This document shows, one piece after another, positions 1-5,152 of a DNA stretch of 7,480 bases. The stretch comes from Bacteroidales bacterium (GTDB taxonomy: Bacteria > Bacteroidota > Bacteroidia > Bacteroidales > Tenuifilaceae): the NCBI GenBank assembly GCA_003531155.1, contig DQHR01000051.1:2007-9486 (forward strand), written 5' to 3'. Position numbers and translations under genes: made by a program. Positions within the stretch are counted from its first letter, which is position 1; the number at the start of each line of letters is the position of its first letter. The notes beneath the pieces were generated by a model, which searched no databases, was not told where the DNA came from, and saw only the letters and a program-made list of their open reading frames with translations.

Positions 1-1
1 C

Positions 2-754
2 CTTGAATTTGACTTCAATATTGGGCGTTCAAAAATACGTAATCGGTTAGCCGATTTTGCGTCAGGTCATTGGCTGCTTTTCCTCGATTGCGATATGGTG
101 ATAGATGATCCTGATTTCTTGCAGGGTTATGTAAATGTTCTTACCAGTGCTGATGTTATCTGTGGAGGTATTAAGTATGGAAAAAAACCTTTTAGGGAAG
201 AGTTAATTCTTCGTTGGAAGTACGGAGTCTACCGTGAGAGTCGAAAGGCAGTTCGTCGTCAAATATCGCCTTATAATTCGTTTATGAGCGGCAATTTCCT
301 TATTTCAAGCGAGATATTCCATACCATCCGATTCAACGAGGAAATTTCGGGTTATGGGCATGAGGATACAGTATTTGGTATAGAACTGAAGCGTAGGAAA
401 ATATCAATATTGCATACCGATAACCCATCCGTGCATCTTGGGATTGAGCCTTGTTTTGATTTTTTACAAAAATCAGAACAGGGTGTTATCAACCTTACCA
501 AGTTAATGCAAAACGTTCCCAATCTAAGGAAGGATCTTGAAAAAACGGTGAAGGTTTTAAGGGTGTTTAAGTTCCTCCGATTTCTTGGACTTATTATACT
601 TCTTCGGTGGGTTTTCCGAGTAGTTAATCCAGTTATTCGCCGAAGTTTATGTAGCAGACACCCATCTCTGATTATGTTTGATGTTTACAAACTAGCACTT
701 TTAGCAAAGTTATACACCAAAGGCTGGATGGCTTCGCTATCGAAGTACTTTTAA
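2..754 (+). CDS. Family 2 glycosyltransferase, 5'-truncated by the window edge
   Basis: This is the C-terminal 250 residues of a glycosyltransferase that probably moves a sugar from a nucleotide-sugar donor onto a polysaccharide or glycan acceptor on the cytoplasmic face of the membrane. The frame is open from base 2, so the ATG at 95 is internal: upstream of it lies conserved family sequence (NIGRSKIRNRLADFASG, visible residues 6-22). A GT-A-type DxD motif follows (LFLDCDM, Asp29 and Asp31), which in this fold binds the metal and sugar-nucleotide. Residues about 95-130 (FMSGNFLIS, then SGYGHEDTVFG at 116-126) resemble the C-terminal galactosyltransferase-like (Glyco_transf_7C) region, with the ED pair in the usual place. 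The tail, about residues 155-190, is hydrophobic and basic and may sit on the membrane. Roughly 70-80 N-terminal residues are probably missing. The gene converges on der, so it is not part of that cluster. The exact sugar and acceptor cannot be read from the sequence. Confidence 0.88.
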   Translation, partial: LEFDFNIGRSKIRNRLADFASGHWLLFLDCDMVIDDPDFLQGYVNVLTSADVICGGIKYGKKPFREELILRWKYGVYRESRKAVRRQISPYNSFMSGNFLISSEIFHTIRFNEEISGYGHEDTVFGIELKRRKISILHTDNPSVHLGIEPCFDFLQKSEQGVINLTKLMQNVPNLRKDLEKTVKVLRVFKFLRFLGLIILLRWVFRVVNPVIRRSLCSRHPSLIMFDVYKLALLAKLYTKGWMASLSKYF

Positions 755-772
755 TTAAGATGACAGTATTGA

Positions 773-839
773 GTTGACACTTAACAGTAAAAATTGAAAG
801 AGTAAGCCTGTCAACCAACACCTGTAAACTGTCAACCAA
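773..839. repeat. Intergenic TGTCAAC repeats, direct and inverted
   Basis: The gap between the convergent glycosyltransferase and der genes holds three copies of one motif. CTGTCAACCAA occurs at 808-818 and again at 829-839, exactly 21 bp apart. The inverted form GTTGACA is at 773-779. The segments 773-787 and 822-836 are imperfect inverted complements, matching at 13 of 15 positions, so transcripts from either side could form a long stem with a 34-nt loop. No clean T-run follows on either strand, so I do not call it an intrinsic terminator. It could be a transcription-end structure, a protein-binding site or a remnant of a dispersed intergenic repeat; the sequence does not decide between them. 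Confidence 0.5.
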
Positions 840-841
840 TA

Positions 842-2152
842 TTATTTCTGTCTAAAGAATATCTGTAAAGGAACTCCTGAAAAATTGAAGTTCTCACGTA
901 GTTTATTCTCGATATATCGCTTGTAAGGTTCCTTTATGTATTGCGGAAGATTACAGAAGAATGCAAACGATGGTGTATGCGTTGGAAGCTGTGTTGCAAA
1001 CTTAATGCGAATATATTTACCCTTGTATGCTGGAGGTGGATAAGCATCAACAACTTCTTGAATGAAATCGTTTAGCTTTGAGGTCTGTATTTTCCTATTT
1101 CGATTTTCATTAACCTCTAACGCAGTTTCTAATACTTTAAGAAGGCGTTGTTTTGTGAGGGTTGATGTGAAAATGATAGGTACATCCTGGAATGGAGCAA
1201 TTTCCTCCTTAATTAATTTGGTGAATTCAGTGGTAGTTTTGTGAGTTTTCTCAACCAAATCCCATTTATTCACAACGATAACAACCCCTTTTCTATTCTT
1301 GTTGATAAGGTTGAAGATATTTTGATCCTGCCCTTCAAAACCTTGCGTAGCATCAATTAGAAGTAGGCAAACATCTGCATTCTCAATTGCACGAATTGAA
1401 CGCATAACCGAAAAGAACTCCAAATCTTCGTGAACCTTAGTTTTCTTTCTGATACCAGCAGTATCAACTAAGAAAAAGTCGTGACCAAATTTTGTGTATC
1501 GAGTATTAATCGAGTCGCGTGTAGTGCCCGCAATTGGAGTAACGATGTTTCTTTCCTCACCAACCAAAGCATTGATAAGAGATGATTTTCCAACATTAGG
1601 CCTACCAACAATTGCAATTCTTGGTATTTCTATGGCTTCAACTACTTCTTCGGGTTTATCAGGGAAAGATTTAACGATGTCATCAAGCAAATCGCCAGTT
1701 CCCATGCCGCTTATCGATGAGATGCAATATGGATCGCCTAAGCCAAAATTGTAGAACTCCGTAGCATCAAGCCTAAGGTTGTTATTATCAACTTTGTTGG
1801 CAACAACAAAAACTTTCTTCTTGCTTTTACGAAGGAGCTCAGCTACCTCAGTATCCATATCGGTAATACCGGTCATGGTATCAACAAGGAAAAGCACAAC
1901 ATCAGCTTCCTCAACGGCAATCTTAACCTGTTTACGAATCTCCTCCTCGAAAATATCGTCGGAGTTGATTACAAAACCACCAGTATCGACAATTGAGAAC
2001 TCAACGCCATTCCAGTCGGTTTTGCCGTAAATCCTATCGCGGGTAACTCCTGCAGTTTCATCAACAATGGCATGTCTGCCACCAACCATACGGTTAAAAA
2101 AAGTTGATTTCCCAACATTCGGACGCCCTACTATTGCTACTATATTGCTCAT
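842..2152 (-). CDS. der: Ribosome-assembly GTPase Der (EngA), tandem G domains
   Basis: Der is an essential GTPase with two G domains that binds the 50S subunit and is needed for its late assembly. The 436-residue length is normal. The first G domain shows G1 GRPNVGKS (9-16), G2 Thr in AGVTRDR (34-40), G3 DTGG (56-59), G4 NKVD (119-122) and a G5-like SSISG (145-149). The second repeats the set: GRPNVGKS (183-190), AGTTRDS (208-214), DTAG (230-233), NKWD (295-298). Its G5 region reads TSTLT (329-333), where SAL-type sequence is usual; this is a mild deviation. A C-terminal KH-like RNA-binding domain covers about 350-436. The ATG at 2152 begins the first beta strand directly (MSNIVAIVGR), fixing the start; the codon follows an A-rich stretch (ACACAAAAA) with no Shine-Dalgarno. 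It lies 67 bp after era with no visible promoter between, so it is probably the last gene of the cluster. Confidence 0.97.
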   Translation of the reverse strand: MSNIVAIVGRPNVGKSTFFNRMVGGRHAIVDETAGVTRDRIYGKTDWNGVEFSIVDTGGFVINSDDIFEEEIRKQVKIAVEEADVVLFLVDTMTGITDMDTEVAELLRKSKKKVFVVANKVDNNNLRLDATEFYNFGLGDPYCISSISGMGTGDLLDDIVKSFPDKPEEVVEAIEIPRIAIVGRPNVGKSSLINALVGEERNIVTPIAGTTRDSINTRYTKFGHDFFLVDTAGIRKKTKVHEDLEFFSVMRSIRAIENADVCLLLIDATQGFEGQDQNIFNLINKNRKGVVIVVNKWDLVEKTHKTTTEFTKLIKEEIAPFQDVPIIFTSTLTKQRLLKVLETALEVNENRNRKIQTSKLNDFIQEVVDAYPPPAYKGKYIRIKFATQLPTHTPSFAFFCNLPQYIKEPYKRYIENKLRENFNFSGVPLQIFFRQK

Positions 2153-2219
2153 TTTTTGTGTTGCTATTTAATGTGATGCTATCGCAAAACCATTGGCTTT
2201 TAAAATTTGTCTTTTGGTA

Positions 2220-3101
2220 TTAATGCGAATACCCAAACCTCTTGAGTTTGCTATCGTTATCGCGCCAATCGGGGTCAACCTTAACGAATAGTTCAAGGAA
2301 AACCTTCTTGTCGAGAAATTTCTCCAAATCGAGACGAGATTCAATGCCTACTTTCTTTAACATCTTGCCACCCTGACCAATAACAATTGATTTTTGTGAT
2401 TCGCGACTTACATAGATAATTGCTCTAATGCTATCGAGTTTTGGGCTCTCTTTATACTCCTCAATATCTACCTCTACTGAGTAAGGAATCTCCTTCTGAT
2501 AGTGAATGAGAATCTTTTCGCGTATAATTTCCGAGGCAAAAAACCTCATAGTTTTATCAGTTAAAGTATCTTTTGAGAAGTACTCGGGACCTTCAGGCAA
2601 CGCCTCTTTAATCATTGTAGTTAGCCCATCGGTATTGAAACCATGAAGAGCCGAAACAGGAAGTATTCGAGCCTTTGGAAGCAGTTTGCTCCAAAGTTCA
2701 ACCTTCTGCTCAACCATTTCCTGATTGGTTAAATCGACCTTGTTGATTACAAGGATGATTGGTACACCAAGGTTTTGAATCCTATTCAGAAAATCCTGAT
2801 TTTTGTTTGGCGATTCGTAGGTATCGGTGATGTAAAGGATAACATCTGCATCATCTAATGCCGATTCCACAAACCTCATCATCGATTCCTGCAGTTTATA
2901 GGCAGGTCTTAAAACACCTGGAGTATCGGAGTAAACGATTTGGTAATCGTCACCGTTAACGATACCCATAATACGGTGTCTGGTAGTTTGCGCCTTTTTG
3001 GTGATAATAGATATTCTTTCGCCCACCAAGGCGTTCATTAGGGTTGATTTTCCAACGTTGGGATTCCCTATGATATTTACAAATCCTGATTTATGCGACA
3101 T
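2220..3101 (-). CDS. era: GTPase Era, 16S rRNA and 30S assembly factor
   Basis: Era binds near the 3' end of 16S rRNA and couples GTP hydrolysis to late 30S maturation. The 293-residue length fits the family. The N-terminal G domain has G1 GNPNVGKS (12-19), the switch-I Thr in QTTRHR (38-43), G3 DTPG (59-62), G4 NKVD (120-123) and G5 SAL (150-152). The C-terminal type II KH domain (about 200-285) carries the expected glycine-rich loop GQGGKMLKKVG (242-252), which contacts RNA. The ATG at 3101 is followed at once by the first beta strand (FVNIIGNPNVGKS), so the start is well placed. It begins 12 bp after the stop of the pseudouridine synthase gene, which implies co-transcription, and der follows on the same strand. 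Nothing in the protein looks broken or unusual. Confidence 0.97.
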   Translation of the reverse strand: MSHKSGFVNIIGNPNVGKSTLMNALVGERISIITKKAQTTRHRIMGIVNGDDYQIVYSDTPGVLRPAYKLQESMMRFVESALDDADVILYITDTYESPNKNQDFLNRIQNLGVPIILVINKVDLTNQEMVEQKVELWSKLLPKARILPVSALHGFNTDGLTTMIKEALPEGPEYFSKDTLTDKTMRFFASEIIREKILIHYQKEIPYSVEVDIEEYKESPKLDSIRAIIYVSRESQKSIVIGQGGKMLKKVGIESRLDLEKFLDKKVFLELFVKVDPDWRDNDSKLKRFGYSH

Positions 3102-3113
3102 GGTGCAAGATAT

Positions 3114-4637
3114 CTATTCAAAACGGTTCATTTTAAGCATGTTGATTTCTGTTTGTGTAAGAAATCTCCATTTGCCACGGGGTAGATTCTTTTTAGTTAA
3201 CCCAGCAAAATAAACTCTGTCGAGCCTCGATACTTTATATCCAAGTGAATCAAACATATTACGAACCACCCTATTTTGCCCAGTGTGGATTTCAACGCCT
3301 ACCTCTGAACCATCAGTTTCTTCAATATATTCAACAGCATCAGCCTTAACAAGTTCGCCCTCAAGATCAACCCCCGCAATCATTTTTTCCATATCCTCGC
3401 GGGTTAGCGGTTTATCCAAACCAACATGGTAGATTTTTTTCTTCATGTGGCTAGGGTGAGTAAGCCTTTTGGTCATCTCTCCATCATTGGTGAGTAGGAG
3501 TAGGCCTGTACTGTTTCTATCCAAACGACCAACAGGGTACACACGCTCAGTACATGCTCCCTCAATTAGCTCCATAACGGTTCTTTTGGCGTTGGGATCT
3601 TCAACTGTGGTGATATAATCTTTTGGTTTATTTAAAAGGATATAAACTTTATGCTCTGCTTCCAGCTTACGTCCTTTAAAGCAAACCTCTGAATTTGGAT
3701 CAACCTTAGTTCCAACTTGAGTAATTACCTCTCCATTAACGGTAATCATCCCTGTTTGAATAAACTCATCGGCTTCACGTCTGCTGCAAAGCCCTGTGTT
3801 TGCAATGTATTTATTTAAGCGGATTAGCCCATCGTTATCTACCTCAAGGAAAGGTTTATCATCGTACTCCCTTTTTGGTTTTGGAATGGGTTTATCTAAG
3901 TATTTTTTCTCGCCTGTAGTTGGTAATACAAGGCGTAGTTTTTCTGTTTTCTTTACTGAATCTGTAGCGTAAGGCTTCCTATCCCTGGTTCTATCTCTGC
4001 GGGTTAGATCATCAAAGCGTCTATCGTCCTTCTCTTTTGTAGTGCGTGATGAGATATAACCAGTAGATTTACCTGCAATACTTCTTGAGGTTCTTCTTGG
4101 TTCCTCTCTCTTTGAACCAAATCGACTCTCCCTCTTTTCAAAAGGTTTGTCATCCGATTTTCTCTCGCGAGAGAAGTCTCTATCGCTTGATTCCCTTTTT
4201 CTTTCAAAAGAAGGCTTTTCTATCCTAATTCGCTTTTCTGTAGAATCAGAATTTCTTTCAGATGAAGGTTTATCTAACCTTTTTCTTTCGGTTGGCTCTT
4301 TCTTTTTTATAACAACTGGAGTTTCTTCACTACGCACGATATGTGCCGAGAAATCGTCGTCGCTTACCTTAAAAGTTCCTGTACGAGGCTTATAGGTTGA
4401 TTTAACTTCAGCGCTATCGTTGCTCTTTTTAAAGGACTTTGTTTCGTTTGTACTATCGTCAGAATGTTTTCCTTTGAATTTTTCTGAATCGATGGGGGTT
4501 GTGTCATTTTCATCTGTTTCTTTGGTTGAAACAGGACGAGCCTTTAAGGTTCGTGGTTGGTAAACCTTGCTTGGTTCACTCTCGGAGTTGGTGCGCGTCT
4601 CGCGTTTAACTCCGACATTCTTCTTTATGTCTGTCAT
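3114..4637 (-). CDS. RsuA/RluB-family rRNA pseudouridine synthase with long charged N-terminal extension
   Basis: The enzyme isomerises a uridine in rRNA to pseudouridine. The family includes RluB, RluE and RluF (23S) and RsuA (16S); the layout suits RluB best, but the target base cannot be assigned. The 507 residues split in two. Residues 1-270 are low complexity, rich in Lys, Arg, Glu, Asp and Ser, with loosely repeated KPSxER-like units (KPSSER 123-128, KPSFER 141-146, KPFEKRE 164-170) and are probably disordered. The conserved part starts with an S4 RNA-binding domain (about 272-318, RLNKYIANTGLCSRREAD). The catalytic domain (about 330-497) contains GRLDRNSTGLLLLTNDG (370-386), Asp373 being the expected catalytic residue, and GQNRVVRNMF (453-462). 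Typical relatives are about 230-300 residues, so the extension nearly doubles the length. The start at 4637 lies behind a promoter and leader hairpin; internal starts remain possible because the N-terminus is poorly conserved. First gene of the cluster with era and der. Confidence 0.93.
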   Translation of the reverse strand: MTDIKKNVGVKRETRTNSESEPSKVYQPRTLKARPVSTKETDENDTTPIDSEKFKGKHSDDSTNETKSFKKSNDSAEVKSTYKPRTGTFKVSDDDFSAHIVRSEETPVVIKKKEPTERKRLDKPSSERNSDSTEKRIRIEKPSFERKRESSDRDFSRERKSDDKPFEKRESRFGSKREEPRRTSRSIAGKSTGYISSRTTKEKDDRRFDDLTRRDRTRDRKPYATDSVKKTEKLRLVLPTTGEKKYLDKPIPKPKREYDDKPFLEVDNDGLIRLNKYIANTGLCSRREADEFIQTGMITVNGEVITQVGTKVDPNSEVCFKGRKLEAEHKVYILLNKPKDYITTVEDPNAKRTVMELIEGACTERVYPVGRLDRNSTGLLLLTNDGEMTKRLTHPSHMKKKIYHVGLDKPLTREDMEKMIAGVDLEGELVKADAVEYIEETDGSEVGVEIHTGQNRVVRNMFDSLGYKVSRLDRVYFAGLTKKNLPRGKWRFLTQTEINMLKMNRFE

Positions 4638-4648
4638 ACTACTATTTT

Positions 4649-4677
4649 AACTGCTATTTTATTGTTTTATAGCAGTT
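4649..4677 (-). promoter_or_regulatory. Leader hairpin or operator upstream of the pseudouridine synthase
   Basis: A perfect 9-bp inverted repeat (AACTGCTAT and ATAGCAGTT) with an 11-nt A-rich loop lies between the predicted transcription start and the ATG at 4637, ending 11 nt before the start codon. In the mRNA it would form a stem just upstream of the ribosome-binding region; as DNA it could be an operator for a dimeric regulator. It has no following U-tract, so it is not a terminator. The structure is seen in the sequence; any regulatory role is inference. Confidence 0.4.
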
Positions 4678-4707
4678 TATTCAAAAAACGATTTATAAAA
4701 TGGTTGG

Positions 4708-4738
4708 CAAAGATACACTTTATTTTTTGATATTCTAA
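4708..4738 (-). promoter_or_regulatory. Bacteroidota-type promoter for the pseudouridine synthase-era-der cluster
   Basis: On the minus strand TATCTTTG (4715-4708) matches the TAnnTTTG -7 element used by the primary sigma factor of Bacteroidota. A weak -33 element TTAG (4738-4735) lies 19 bp upstream. Transcription would begin near 4699-4704, leaving a leader of about 65 nt that contains the 9-bp hairpin. Its position in the 157-bp gap after tatA supports a separate transcription unit starting here. Confidence 0.65.
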
Positions 4739-4794
4739 TGAAGGTAAAATTTTTATAATCAAAAGATTAAAGAAATGTTGTTGTGGATTATAAG

Positions 4795-5064
4795 TTAATT
4801 AGCATTAGTTGATTCGTTTGATTTTTGGTTTCTGGCTTTTGAATTATCCTCGTTTACATCCATCTCTTTCTTAACATCATCAGTCACTTTGCTTATTTCT
4901 TCCTTAATTTGATCTGCAGCTCTTTGGAATTCACGATACCCTTTGCCTAAACCCTTTGCAACTTCGGGCAATTTTTTTGTACCAAATAGAAGGAATGCCA
5001 CAAGTGCGATGAATAGTATCTCGGTCATGCCGATGAATAAAAGGTGGCTACACATATTAAACAT
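4795..5064 (-). CDS. tatA: Twin-arginine translocase subunit TatA/E
   Basis: TatA oligomerises in the inner membrane to form the passage for folded proteins bearing twin-arginine signal peptides, after TatC recognises them. The 89 residues show the family plan: a short periplasmic N-terminus, one membrane helix (about 9-28, LFIGMTEILFIALVAFLLFG) with a polar Glu15 near its start, the FG hinge (27-28), then an amphipathic helix (about 31-52, KKLPEVAKGLGKGYREFQRA) and a charged Lys/Asn/Glu-rich tail. TatA, TatB and TatE are hard to separate by sequence; a single TatA-type protein is usual in Bacteroidota. Two starts are possible: the ATG at 5064 or the ATG three codons later at 5055. The predicted promoter would leave only a few bases of leader before 5064, which slightly favours 5055. 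No tatC lies in this window. It sits between secDF and the ribosome-biogenesis cluster, with its own promoter. Confidence 0.93.
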   Translation of the reverse strand: MFNMCSHLLFIGMTEILFIALVAFLLFGTKKLPEVAKGLGKGYREFQRAADQIKEEISKVTDDVKKEMDVNEDNSKARNQKSNESTNAN

Positions 5065-5074
5065 ATTAGTTACA

Positions 5075-5107
5075 CAAATCTATAAACATTCTTTGTGTTG
5101 AAACAAA
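5075..5107 (-). promoter_or_regulatory. Bacteroidota-type promoter for tatA
   Basis: On the minus strand the -7 element TAGATTTG (5082-5075) fits TAnnTTTG, and a full TTTG -33 element (5107-5104) lies 21 bp upstream, within the accepted spacing. The predicted transcription start is near 5065-5070, giving an almost leaderless mRNA if the ATG at 5064 is used. The -33 box lies in the T-run of the secDF terminator. Confidence 0.6.
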
Positions 5108-5135
5108 AAATCCTGCCTTTTGGGCAGGATTTTTT
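5105..5135 (-). terminator. Intrinsic terminator after secDF
   Basis: A 13-bp perfect stem (5105-5117 pairing with 5123-5135; core TCCTGCC and GGCAGGA) closes a 5-nt loop. On the minus strand the stem ends in a run of six T and then GTTT, starting 17 nt after the secDF stop codon. This is a textbook rho-independent terminator for secDF. The arms are also flanked by T on the plus strand, so it could act in both directions, though no plus-strand gene reads into it. Confidence 0.9.
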
Positions 5136-5152
5136 ATTAAAAAATCAGAAAA

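Noticed and set aside
732..752. Small hairpin (CTTCG and CGAAG) followed by TACTTTT at the end of the glycosyltransferase gene
   Set aside because: The stem is only 5 bp, lies inside the coding sequence, and the T-run is short and offset, so a terminator call is not supported.
808..839. CRISPR-like pair of 11-bp repeats with a regular 21-bp period
   Set aside because: There are only two direct copies, the repeat and spacer are far too short, and no cas gene is present.
1062..2030. Plus-strand open frames of 60-86 codons opposite der
   Set aside because: They lie entirely antisense to a fully conserved Der coding sequence, show no recognisable domain, and have compositions expected from the reverse of GTPase codons.
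2153..2219. Possible separate promoter for der
   Set aside because: No TAnnTTTG element with a spaced -33 box is visible on the minus strand in the 67-bp gap, so co-transcription with era is simpler.
2998..3213. Plus-strand 71-codon open frame across the era and pseudouridine synthase junction
   Set aside because: It is antisense to two well-supported genes, has no promoter or family features, and reads as the complement of the Era P-loop region.
4004..4395. Open frames on both strands within the charged extension of the pseudouridine synthase
   Set aside because: They arise from low-complexity Lys/Arg/Glu/Ser codons read in other frames; the long frame continues unbroken into the S4 and catalytic domains.
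4756..4769. Possible terminator after tatA (TAATC and GATTA with a 4-nt loop)
   Set aside because: The stem is 5 bp and nearly all A/T, and no proper T-run follows on the minus strand.
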